From: JAYWGN01 sp043778255
GTDB taxonomy: Bacteria > Bacteroidota > Bacteroidia > Chitinophagales > Chitinophagaceae
Length of the DNA stretch: 64,000 bases
Direction: 5' to 3'
NCBI GenBank assembly: GCA_043778255.1
Contig: JAYWGN010000001.1
Coordinates: 1 to 64,000 of the forward strand
The position numbers and the translations under genes are program-made. Shown piece by piece: positions 55,672 to 63,943 of the stretch. Below the pieces are notes generated by a model. It saw nothing but the letters and a program-made list of their open reading frames with translations, was not told where the DNA came from and searched no databases. The first letter of the stretch is position 1; each line of letters opens with the position of its first letter.

Positions 55672-56534
55672 ATATCAAGTAAAGTTCTTGTGAAGCCATC
55701 GAATTGTAAATTATCCATTATTGCAGTTGAATTTGGAGGTAATAAATTATCTTGGATTAGTTGGTGAGTTGTGCTATAAATTTTTACTGGATTTTGTGAA
55801 AAATCTGCAATTATTAATGCTACTCTTTCATATTTAAAATCATCATCCCTTTGCCCTTTACGGTTATTTAAAGAGGCAAATCCCTTAATATACTTTTCAA
55901 GTTGCCTTGCAGTTGAAGGAGTGAAATTACTATATAATGGATTATTATAAACTATCTGACCAGAGTCTAACTCTCTAACTGAAATTAAATACAATTCACC
56001 AAGTACCATTTTAGGTACTCTTCTATGTAGATTAAGTGGTTCTGCATAAGTTCTTTCAAACATTGTATCAATATTATTACCTAAGCTACTCAATTGAGTT
56101 CTAACATTTATTGACAAAATGTGTTCAGTAAATAATTCTCCATAAGGTTCAGTTATACCAGTATTAAATAACCCGTTGAAATCTAATAATTCTTGACGTG
56201 GCTGTAAGTTATTTGGAAATATACATACGTCTTGTTTCTTAAATTTTAAAAACCCAGCCAATGTAATCTCGGGATTAGATTTACTAATTAATGGTCGGAT
56301 ATTTATCGGATTTACACCTTCAAAAACTATTGATGATTTTATAGTTTCATGCAGTAGGTTAACTATTTGCTGTGATGTTATTAAAGACTTTTTTCCTATA
56401 ACCCCACTTGACTTAATAACATCCTCAATTGCGAATTTAATAATTTCTAATGCTTCAATCAATTGCAAAGGATTTTGAACAGCCACATTAATTCTTTGGT
56501 CTATATCTATTTTAATTTGTTCAAGTGTTCTCAA
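55635..56534 (-). CDS. Probable type II restriction endonuclease
   Basis: The 299-residue protein is translated from the minus strand behind the controller gene and converges on the methyltransferase, an arrangement of C-R and M genes. The region NPEITLAGFLKFKKQDVC and the following VRTQLSSLGNNIDTMFERTYAEPLNLH resemble small type II endonucleases that I remember without being able to name the family. A PD-(D/E)xK motif is not obvious. The role rests mainly on context. It overlaps the controller gene by 14 bp. Confidence 0.75.
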   Translation of the reverse strand: MRTLEQIKIDIDQRINVAVQNPLQLIEALEIIKFAIEDVIKSSGVIGKKSLITSQQIVNLLHETIKSSIVFEGVNPINIRPLISKSNPEITLAGFLKFKKQDVCIFPNNLQPRQELLDFNGLFNTGITEPYGELFTEHILSINVRTQLSSLGNNIDTMFERTYAEPLNLHRRVPKMVLGELYLISVRELDSGQIVYNNPLYSNFTPSTARQLEKYIKGFASLNNRKGQRDDDFKYERVALIIADFSQNPVKIYSTTHQLIQDNLLPPNSTAIMDNLQFDGFTRTLLDIYEQRFGLNILS

Positions 56535-56751
56535 ATTTATCGCTTTTAAAAAATTCTTTTAATGTTATATCAAAGGTTAATGCTATTTTCTCAATATTTA
56601 CAATGGAAACATTTCGTTGCCCATTTTCTATACTTGCAATGTAACTTCTATCTAAATCGGCAGCATACGACAAATCCTTTTGAGACATATTTGATATTTC
56701 CCTTAATTCTTTAATTCTTTGTCCTATTCTTAGTTTTACATCCACGTCCAC
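56521..56751 (-). CDS. Controller (C) protein of the R-M system, XRE family
   Basis: The frame can be read from TTG at 56781, but that start lies inside the C-box. I prefer GTG at 56751, giving 76 residues, the usual C-protein size. The helix-turn-helix is MSQKDLSYAADLDRSYIASIENGQRN. C proteins bind their own operator, first activating and then repressing their operon so that restriction lags behind methylation. It overlaps the endonuclease gene by 14 bp. Confidence 0.87.
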   Translation of the reverse strand: MDVDVKLRIGQRIKELREISNMSQKDLSYAADLDRSYIASIENGQRNVSIVNIEKIALTFDITLKEFFKSDKFENT

Positions 56752-56766
56752 AAAAGTCCTATTTTG

Positions 56767-56796
56767 TTGACTATAAATCAAAGACTATAAGTAACA
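56767..56796 (-). promoter_or_regulatory. C-box operator of the controller gene
   Basis: Two boxes on the plus strand, GACTATAAAT (56769-56778) and GACTATAAGT (56783-56792), are 14 bp apart. On the minus strand they read ACTTATAGTC…GATTTATAGTCAAC, close to the known C-box pattern ACTTATAGTC…GATTATAGTC of the Esp1396I/PvuII type. They lie just upstream of the preferred controller start. Confidence 0.8.
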
Positions 56797-56867
56797 ATCT
56801 AAAATTAATTTACATTTTAATTACATTCAACTATTTAAAATATAAGATTAAAGTGATCATAATATAC

Positions 56868-56904
56868 TTTTATGGTAAAATGCAATGGCCATTATTTTAC
56901 CAAA
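56868..56904. repeat. Direct repeat 4, right copy
   Basis: This is the counterpart of 53528-53564. In this copy GGTAAAAT at 56874-56881 and ATTTTACC at 56894-56901 flank AATGGCCATT, making an almost complete 28-bp palindrome with a two-base bulge. It lies just upstream of the iscS promoter. Confidence 0.93.
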
Positions 56905-56922
56905 TTAATAAACTATATGAAG

Positions 56923-56930
56923 TACCTTTG
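56923..56930 (+). promoter_or_regulatory. Bacteroidota -7 promoter element (TACCTTTG) of iscS
   Basis: A TAnnTTTG match lies 33 bases before the iscS start and 18 bases after direct repeat 4. No clear -33 box is visible; the repeat occupies its place. Confidence 0.5.
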
Positions 56931-56963
56931 TGTTATTATATTGTATTAGAAATAAATAAATAA

Positions 56964-58178
56964 ATGAAATTACCTATCTATCTCGATAATAACGCTACTA
57001 CGCCAATGGACCCACGGGTGTTAGAAACCATGACTCCCTACTTTTTAGAACATTATGGCAATGCTGCAAGTCGCAATCACCCATTTGGCTGGCAAGCCGA
57101 AGAAGCCGTGGACTATGCAAGAGAGCAAGTAGCGGCACTTATAGGTGCCGACCCTAAAGAAATCATATTTACCAGTGGTGCTACCGAAGGTAACAACCTA
57201 GCCATAAAGGGTGTGTTTGATATGTATGCTAGCAAAGGCAACCACATAATAACTTGTACTATAGAGCATAAGGCCGTAATAGATACTTGCAAGCATATAG
57301 AAAAACAAGGTGGCGAAGTTACTTATTTGGCTGTGCAGCCCGATGGTATGATTGATTTGGTAGCCTTAGAGGCAGCCATAAAACCAACTACCATACTCAT
57401 AAGTATAATGTATGCCAATAACGAAATTGGTACAGTAATGCCCATTAAAGAAATAACGGCAATTGCCAAAAAACATGGGGTACTATTTTTTACCGATGCT
57501 ACACAAGCCGTTGGCAAAATACCTGTTAACGTAATTGAAGATGGTATTGATTTGCTTACATTTACTGGTCATAAAATGTATGGCCCCAAAGGTGTAGGTG
57601 CATTGTATGTTCGCCGCAAAAACCCAAGGGTAAAGGTAACCGCCCAAATGGATGGTGGTGGCCACGAAAGAGGTATGCGAAGTGGTACATTGAATGTACC
57701 TGGTATAGTAGGGTTTGGCAAAGCCTGTGAAATATGTAAAAACGAAATGGAAGCCGATGCAAAACGGCTACAAATATTAAGAGATAAATTAGAAGCAGCA
57801 TTATTGCAAGTAGAAGAAAGCTACCTTAATGGGCATAAGCAAAATAGATTGCCACATGTAACCAATATTAGTTTTAAGCATGTAGAGGGCGAAGGTTTGC
57901 TAATGGGCTTTAATAAAAATATAGCATTAAGTAGTGGAAGTGCCTGTACATCGGCAAGTTTAGAACCATCGTATGTATTAAAAGCATTAGGGTTAGGTGA
58001 CGATTTGGCACATAGTAGCCTTCGGTTCGGTCTTGGTAGGTTTACCACCGAAGATCAAATAGATTATACCATTGAAGCCATAAGCAATACGGTACACAAA
58101 CTAAGAGAAATGAGTCCACTTTGGGAAATGTATAAAGAAGGGATAGATTTGAATAGTATAGAGTGGGCAGCGCATTAG
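56964..58178 (+). CDS. iscS: Cysteine desulfurase IscS
   Basis: This 404-residue PLP enzyme has the N-terminal IYLDNNATTPMDPRVLETM, TSGATEGNN, the PLP Lys in FTGHKMYGPKG and the active Cys in SSGSACTSASLEPSYVLKALG, all typical of class I IscS. It removes sulfur from cysteine for Fe-S clusters. iscU and iscA follow in the same direction. hscA, hscB and fdx are not seen here. Confidence 0.96.
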   Translation: MKLPIYLDNNATTPMDPRVLETMTPYFLEHYGNAASRNHPFGWQAEEAVDYAREQVAALIGADPKEIIFTSGATEGNNLAIKGVFDMYASKGNHIITCTIEHKAVIDTCKHIEKQGGEVTYLAVQPDGMIDLVALEAAIKPTTILISIMYANNEIGTVMPIKEITAIAKKHGVLFFTDATQAVGKIPVNVIEDGIDLLTFTGHKMYGPKGVGALYVRRKNPRVKVTAQMDGGGHERGMRSGTLNVPGIVGFGKACEICKNEMEADAKRLQILRDKLEAALLQVEESYLNGHKQNRLPHVTNISFKHVEGEGLLMGFNKNIALSSGSACTSASLEPSYVLKALGLGDDLAHSSLRFGLGRFTTEDQIDYTIEAISNTVHKLREMSPLWEMYKEGIDLNSIEWAAH

Positions 58179-58180
58179 AA

Positions 58181-58214
58181 TAATTTGATAATTTGATAAT
58201 TTGATAATTTGATA
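58181..58214. repeat. Tandem 8-bp repeat after iscS
   Basis: TAATTTGA is repeated four times plus two bases, directly after the iscS stop. A complementary sequence (ATCAAATTATCAAAT at 58356-58370) lies before iscU, so a long weak stem-loop could form in the iscS-iscU mRNA. Confidence 0.75.
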
Positions 58215-58378
58215 AAAAATTTATTATTCATCAAGTTAACATATTAAATAATAAAAAAAAAGTATAAACTCAAAAATAATTAGCAATGTGCTTTGTTGCT
58301 AATTGTAAAAAACTAAATAAACAATTCCGATAGGCTATTAGCACATTAGCATATCATCAAATTATCAAATTTATAAAA

Positions 58379-58798
58379 ATGGCATATTCAGAAAAAGTAC
58401 TCGATCATTACAGCAATCCATTTAATGTGGGTACATTGGACAAAGCAAGTAAAACCGTAGGCACAGGCCTAGTAGGTGCACCAGAGTGTGGCGATGTAAT
58501 GCGCCTACAAATAGAAGTAGATGATGCAACTGGCCTTATAAAAGATGCAAAGTTTAAGACCTTTGGTTGTGGTAGTGCCATAGCAAGTAGTAGTGTAGCT
58601 ACCGAGTGGCTAAAAGGCAAAACACTAGACCAAGCAGTAAACATAGATAATATGGCTATTGTAGAAGAGCTAAATTTACCTCCGGTAAAAATACATTGCA
58701 GTGTACTTGCCGAAGATGCAATAAAAGCTGCTATAAATGATTACCGTAGCAAAAATGGTATGGAAGCCATACAGTTTGAAGAGAAGATAGTGCATTAG
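58379..58798 (+). CDS. iscU: Fe-S cluster scaffold IscU
   Basis: The 139-residue protein contains the three scaffold Cys: PECGDVMRL, FGCGSAIASSS and KIHCSVLAEDAI. Length and motifs are those of IscU. It receives sulfur from IscS and assembles Fe-S clusters before transfer. Confidence 0.95.
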   Translation: MAYSEKVLDHYSNPFNVGTLDKASKTVGTGLVGAPECGDVMRLQIEVDDATGLIKDAKFKTFGCGSAIASSSVATEWLKGKTLDQAVNIDNMAIVEELNLPPVKIHCSVLAEDAIKAAINDYRSKNGMEAIQFEEKIVH

Positions 58799-58832
58799 TA
58801 AAAATGTGCTAAAATGATAATTCGATAATATT

Positions 58833-59231
58833 ATGACTGATACTTTAGTAAATAGTGAGGTAAATTCAACTACCAGTAAACCTTTGGGGAGTGGTATGGA
58901 TAGTGCCATATTAATATCTGACAAGGCTAAGCAAAAGGCATTAGCATTAAAGCAAGATGCACAGTTAGATGATACTTATTTTCTTAGAGTAAGTGTGGTA
59001 GGCGGTGGTTGTAGTGGGCTGAGTTACAAAATGGATTTTGATAACGAAACCAAACCAATGGATCAAATATTTGAAGATAAAGGCATGAAGCTGGTAACCG
59101 ACCTCAAAAGCTTTTTGTACCTCTGCAACACCGAACTTAACTTTAGTGATGGCTTAAATGGTAAAGGCTTTTATTTCGACAATCCCAATGCCAGCCGTAG
59201 CTGTGGTTGTGGTGAAAGTTTTGCAGTATAA
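58833..59231 (+). CDS. iscA: IscA/HesB-type Fe-S carrier
   Basis: The 132-residue protein has an N-terminal extension of about 25 residues and the A-type core ending with Cys motifs VVGGGCSGLSYKM and SRSCGCGESF. A-type carriers pass clusters to apo-proteins. It is the last gene of the isc group; a terminator follows. Confidence 0.93.
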   Translation: MTDTLVNSEVNSTTSKPLGSGMDSAILISDKAKQKALALKQDAQLDDTYFLRVSVVGGGCSGLSYKMDFDNETKPMDQIFEDKGMKLVTDLKSFLYLCNTELNFSDGLNGKGFYFDNPNASRSCGCGESFAV

Positions 59232-59255
59232 ATAATAATTAGTATAAATATTTAT

Positions 59256-59288
59256 AAACCACCTTAGTACATAAGGTGGTTTTTTTAT
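59256..59288 (+). terminator. Rho-independent terminator of the isc genes
   Basis: An 11-bp stem (AAACCACCTTA at 59256-59266 with TAAGGTGGTTT at 59272-59282), loop GTACA, is followed by a T-run. Confidence 0.92.
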
Positions 59289-59474
59289 TTTTACAAGGTA
59301 AAAAAACCACTTTATTCATTAAAAAAGTATCCAAAGTATTGTAAAATATTTTTTATAAAATTTCAGGTTTAGTAAATTTTTTACCCCAAAAAAATAAAAA
59401 ACCAATATTTGTTAGTGTATTTTGTACACATTCAGGTTAAATGCATTATTTTTATAGTCTAAACGATTTGAAAT

Positions 59475-62342
59475 ATGAAAAGAAGTTTACTTTTCTTAGC
59501 AATTATTAGTATTGCAAACTCCGTGATATCACAAAGTATAACATGGACACCAACCTTTGGTAAAGATAATGATGCCGTTACTATAACTATTGATGGCACC
59601 AAGGGAAACCAAGCCCTCAACGGGTTTGCAGGTAATGTGTACATACACACAGGAGTAATAACAACAGCTAGTACCAATGCAGCCGATTGGAAATATGTAA
59701 AGCTAGGCGGCACACCTAACCTATTTACAACACCACAACCTACATTACTAGCTACTAGTATTGGTGGTAGCAAATGGACATTTAATATAACACCCGATGT
59801 ACGAACTTTTTATGGTGTACCAGCAGGAGAAACTATATTGAAAATATCGTTACTATTTAGAAGTGCCGATGGATTAACTGTACAACGTAACACCGATGGT
59901 AGCGATATGTACATACCCATATACAGCACTAACTTAGCTGCAAGGTTTACTCAACCGCCCTATCAGCCCACATTTACACCAATACCCGAAACTATTGTAA
60001 AAGCCGTAGGCGATAATATGACCTTTACAGGCATTGCCAACCAAGCTAGTAACTTAAAGCTAACGCTAAATGGTACGCAAATACAAACAGCAACAAGTGC
60101 AACCACTATTACAGCTAATCCTGCACTTACACTTAGCGGTACTAACAAAGCAGTAATAGAAGCTACATTAGGAGCTAATACAGTAAAGGATTCCTTTAGC
60201 TTTTTTGTGGCAGGTGGCGTTACCGTAGCAGCATTACCAGCAGGTGTACGAGAAGGTATTAATTATAATGCCAACAATACCGAAGCTACTTTGGTATTAT
60301 TTGCACCAAATAAAGCAAGGATTTCTATTATAGGTGAATTTGCAGGTAGCAATTGGATAGAGTCCAATACCTACCAAATGAACAAAACACCCGATGGAAA
60401 CTATTGGTGGAAAACAATAACAGGCCTTACTTCGGGTACCGAGTATGCTTACCAATACTTGGTAAATGGTGCATTAAAAATAGCTGACCCCTACACCGAA
60501 AAAACACTTGACCCCAACGACCAGTTTATTGCACCAGCCACCTACCCAGGCTTAAAGCCTTACCCAGTGGGGCAATCAGGTATTGTAAGTGTATTACAAA
60601 CCAATGCACCTACATACAATTGGCAAGTAACCAACTTTGCTAGGCCTAATAAAAAAGCATTAGTTATTTACGAATTATTATTGAGAGATTTTGTGGCAAC
60701 ACATGATTATACAACTTTAAAAGACACTTTAGGATATTTAAAGAAGCTTGGCATTAATACCATAGAGCTTATGCCATTTAACGAGTTTGAAGGTAATGAA
60801 AGTTGGGGTTATAACCCTAGCTATTTCTTTGCACCTGACAAATATTATGGTACCAAAAATGCCCTAAAAGCCTTTATAGATGCAGCACATGCTAATGGTA
60901 TAGCGGTGGTAATGGATATGGTAATGAACCATGTATGTGGCCAAAGTGCTCAAGCTATGTTGTACTTTAATAATGCAACTGGCAAACCAACAGCAGAAAA
61001 CCCTTGGCTCAATATAGATGCTACACACCCATTCAATGTATGTAACGATTTTAACCATTTGGCTACGCCAACTAAATACTTGGTAGATAGGGCAGTAGAA
61101 CATTGGCTTACCGAGTATAAATTAGATGGCTTTAGATGGGACCTTAGCAAAGGCTTTGTACAAAATGTAGGTAGCAGTTGGGAAAACTATAACACCGAAC
61201 GTATTAATATATGGAAACGTATATACGATGTAATGCAAGCCAAAAGTGCAGGTAGCTACTGTATACTAGAGCATTTGGGTAATAATGATGAGGAGAAAGA
61301 ATTATCTAATTATGGTATGATGCCTTGGGGCAAAACTACCGACCCTTACAACCAATTTACAATGGGCTTTGTAAATAATTCCGATTTTCAAGGTGTAATA
61401 CACAGTGCTAGAGGCTTTGCTAATCCATTTTTGGTAGGCTATGCCGAAAGTCATGATGAAGAGAGAACCAACTTTAAAAATTTACAATTTGGAAATACAA
61501 GTGGTACATATGCCATTAATACATTACAAACTGCATTGCGACGAGAAGAAATGTTGGCAGCTAACTTACTAACTATACCTGGCCCAAAAATGTTTTGGCA
61601 ATTTGCCGAATTGGGTTACGATTTAAGTATAAACCTTTGCCCTAATGGTACTAATAGCAATAATTGCCGAACCGATAAAAAGCCAATACGTTGGGATTAT
61701 TTTACCGATATTAATAGAAAAAGATTGTACGATATATATGCTAGCCTTAACAACCTACGTAACCTGAAACCAAATGCCTTTGCTAATGGTACTATTGAGT
61801 GGGGACTAGGTGGTAATTTTAAGTGGCTAAAAGTAACAGAAGGCTCGTTAAAAATATGTGTAATTAGCAATATGGATGTAACACAAACTACTGGTTCAGT
61901 TACTTTTCAAAATGCTGGTACTTGGTACGATTATTTAATGGGTGGTACTATTACCGCAACTGGTGGAAACCAATCATTTACATTAGCACCTGGCGAATAC
62001 CATGTATATATTGATCAAAATATAAATGGTGCAGTATTTACGCCAGTTAATAATGTAAATAACCCAATAAGCAATATGAGGGTAGTAGTGTACCCCAACC
62101 CTGTAAGAACAACAGCATTAATTGAGTACGACTTACCCGAAAATGGTGTAGTTACAATGACAATGCTTAACCAAGCAGGGCAAATTGTAGGAAATATATA
62201 TAAAGGGTTTAAAACAAAAGGCACTCATAATATAAACCTTAACAGCAACGGATTTGTAGCCCAAAAATTAGCACCAGGAGTATATATGTTACAAATTGAA
62301 GTAAACAAAAACAAAAGAATAGAAAAAGTAGTAATACAATAA
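59475..62342 (+). CDS. Secreted GH13 alpha-amylase family enzyme with C-terminal sorting domain
   Basis: The 955-residue protein has a signal peptide, about 240 residues of beta-domains (starch-binding-like, with TWTPTFGKDNDAVTITIDG), a CBM48-like domain (240-350, LVLFAPNKARISIIGEF), then a GH13 barrel with the catalytic residues Asp556 in FRWD, Glu599 in ILEHL and Asp661 in ESHDEER, as well as VVMDMVMNHV. The last 90 residues (VVVYPNPV… to KVVIQ) form a type IX sorting domain. It should degrade starch or glycogen outside the cell. A TTTG-N22-TATTTTTA promoter candidate lies at 59421-59454. Confidence 0.95.
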   Translation: MKRSLLFLAIISIANSVISQSITWTPTFGKDNDAVTITIDGTKGNQALNGFAGNVYIHTGVITTASTNAADWKYVKLGGTPNLFTTPQPTLLATSIGGSKWTFNITPDVRTFYGVPAGETILKISLLFRSADGLTVQRNTDGSDMYIPIYSTNLAARFTQPPYQPTFTPIPETIVKAVGDNMTFTGIANQASNLKLTLNGTQIQTATSATTITANPALTLSGTNKAVIEATLGANTVKDSFSFFVAGGVTVAALPAGVREGINYNANNTEATLVLFAPNKARISIIGEFAGSNWIESNTYQMNKTPDGNYWWKTITGLTSGTEYAYQYLVNGALKIADPYTEKTLDPNDQFIAPATYPGLKPYPVGQSGIVSVLQTNAPTYNWQVTNFARPNKKALVIYELLLRDFVATHDYTTLKDTLGYLKKLGINTIELMPFNEFEGNESWGYNPSYFFAPDKYYGTKNALKAFIDAAHANGIAVVMDMVMNHVCGQSAQAMLYFNNATGKPTAENPWLNIDATHPFNVCNDFNHLATPTKYLVDRAVEHWLTEYKLDGFRWDLSKGFVQNVGSSWENYNTERINIWKRIYDVMQAKSAGSYCILEHLGNNDEEKELSNYGMMPWGKTTDPYNQFTMGFVNNSDFQGVIHSARGFANPFLVGYAESHDEERTNFKNLQFGNTSGTYAINTLQTALRREEMLAANLLTIPGPKMFWQFAELGYDLSINLCPNGTNSNNCRTDKKPIRWDYFTDINRKRLYDIYASLNNLRNLKPNAFANGTIEWGLGGNFKWLKVTEGSLKICVISNMDVTQTTGSVTFQNAGTWYDYLMGGTITATGGNQSFTLAPGEYHVYIDQNINGAVFTPVNNVNNPISNMRVVVYPNPVRTTALIEYDLPENGVVTMTMLNQAGQIVGNIYKGFKTKGTHNINLNSNGFVAQKLAPGVYMLQIEVNKNKRIEKVVIQ

Positions 62343-62381
62343 CATTACCGCCTATATTTGCAATTAAACTATTGCACCGTT

Positions 62382-63113
62382 ATGACCGTACTGGAACAAA
62401 TTGCTATGCACAACACCTTACTTAAAAGTAATAAAACCATACAAGGTGAGGTAAAAAAGAATAGAGGCATAACACTTTCGGTGGATTGCAACATATTTGG
62501 ATTTGATAAAGGTAAGCTTAAAGTATTGGTTATAAGATCGGATTATGAAACCTATAAAAATCAGTTTTCGCTTATTGGTGACCTCGTACACCCCGACGAA
62601 AATATAGATAGTGCAGCCCTTAGAATATTATTAGAAAAAACTTCACTTGACACCATTTACCTGGAACAGGTAAAAACTTATGGCAACGTACAACGGCACC
62701 CAGCGGGACGAGTGGTTACTATTGCCTACTGTGCATTAATTAATGTAAACCACCACCAACTCAAAATTAAAGACCACGAACTACAATGGGTTGATTATGA
62801 TGACCTTAAAATAATGGCATTTGACCATTTGCAAATAATACAAGATTGTAAAAAATGGTTACAACAAAAACTGTTAATAGAGCCAATAGCATTTAACCTA
62901 TTACCAAAAAAATTTTCGTTGAGGGCAGTGCAAGAGCTATATAGTGCAATATTAGGCGAAAACTTAGACCGTCGTAATTTTAGAAAAAAAATATTATCAC
63001 TAGGATACATAGTAGATATAAACCAAATGGAAAAAGATGTAACACACCGCCCTGGTAAGCTTTACAAATTTGATGATAATACTACCATGCAAAGCACCAA
63101 AGCAGTTGGCTAA
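62382..63113 (+). CDS. Nudix-domain transcriptional regulator (NrtR/AraR-like)
   Basis: From the ATG at 62382 the protein has 243 residues. An N-terminal Nudix domain (55-150) keeps the fold (GDLVHPDENIDSAALRILLEK), but the catalytic REUxEE is lost, so it probably binds a sugar-type ligand without hydrolysing. A C-terminal winged helix follows (LRAVQELYSAILGENLDRRNFRKKILSLGYI). Bacteroidota AraR/NrtR regulators have this plan. It follows the amylase gene and may control it. TTG at 62358 was rejected, since it overlaps the TATATTTG -7 element at 62353-62360. Confidence 0.9.
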   Translation: MTVLEQIAMHNTLLKSNKTIQGEVKKNRGITLSVDCNIFGFDKGKLKVLVIRSDYETYKNQFSLIGDLVHPDENIDSAALRILLEKTSLDTIYLEQVKTYGNVQRHPAGRVVTIAYCALINVNHHQLKIKDHELQWVDYDDLKIMAFDHLQIIQDCKKWLQQKLLIEPIAFNLLPKKFSLRAVQELYSAILGENLDRRNFRKKILSLGYIVDINQMEKDVTHRPGKLYKFDDNTTMQSTKAVG

Positions 63114-63439
63114 GGTTGTAGCTTTATATTATTAATATGCCTATCACTATCTCTTTCGGTTTTCTTTATTATATTTTGTTGTAGTGCTTGGGTAAGGTTA
63201 ATACCAGTTTGGTTAGCCAGGCAAAGCAACACCCAAAGTACATCGGTCATTTCGTCGGCTAGGTTAGCAGTAAGGTCGGTTGGTTTACTACTTTGCTCAC
63301 CGTACTTACGTACCATTACACGGCTTAGTTCGCCTACCTCTTCCATTAATATACCAAGGTTGGTAAGTTCGTTAAAGTAGCGTACACCTTTAGTTTTTAT
63401 CCAATCATCAACCAACTGTTGTGCAGCATCAAGTGTCAT
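63110..63439 (-). CDS. MazG-like nucleotide pyrophosphohydrolase
   Basis: The 109-residue all-alpha protein has the MazG pattern: EEVGELSRVMV (EExxE) and LADEMTDVLWVL (ExxD), the four acidic residues for Mg. Such single-domain enzymes cleave non-canonical or dCTP-type nucleotides. It overlaps the regulator gene by 4 bp at its 3' end. Confidence 0.92.
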   Translation of the reverse strand: MTLDAAQQLVDDWIKTKGVRYFNELTNLGILMEEVGELSRVMVRKYGEQSSKPTDLTANLADEMTDVLWVLLCLANQTGINLTQALQQNIIKKTERDSDRHINNIKLQP

Positions 63440-63477
63440 AAAGTATACCTTTTTAGTTTACCTTGCAAAAAAAATAA

Positions 63478-63942
63478 TTAACGTTGTATGTTATATACAT
63501 TGTTAACTATACAATTACCATTACAGGCAGTTAGTGTATTAGTTTTTACTTGCCCAAGGCGTAATATATCGTAAGTTCTTTCGCCACATATATCACTTAT
63601 TTGTTCCCTAGCTACAGTTACTGTTACTGTATCAGGTTTTAATATTGTACCCTTCATTATTTTGTAGGCAGTAGTGCCATTAGTAGTAGTAATGCCACTA
63701 AGTTCAATTAACGAATCTTTAAATATTGAACGTGTAACTAATGCATTGGTAGTAAGGTTAAGTATTTTAAAACTATCAGGTACGCCACTTGGGTACTTGG
63801 TATAGCTGCTGCCAGTACTATTTAATATGCGTAAGTACAACACATTATCTTCTGGTGGGTTGCCCGGCGAACACTCTTCTTTAGTGTTACAATTTGTAAA
63901 TGCAATACAAGCTATTACTATAATAAATAAATACTTTTTCAT
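63478..63942 (-). CDS. Putative lipoprotein
   Basis: From the ATG at 63942 the protein has 154 residues with a lipoprotein signal (MKKYLFIIVIACIAFTNCN). The rest is beta-rich and contains a few Cys near the C-terminus (ICGER, CNGNC). No family recognised. It starts one base after the dtd stop codon, so the two are co-transcribed. Confidence 0.75.
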   Translation of the reverse strand: MKKYLFIIVIACIAFTNCNTKEECSPGNPPEDNVLYLRILNSTGSSYTKYPSGVPDSFKILNLTTNALVTRSIFKDSLIELSGITTTNGTTAYKIMKGTILKPDTVTVTVAREQISDICGERTYDILRLGQVKTNTLTACNGNCIVNNVYNIQR

Positions 63943-63943
63943 T

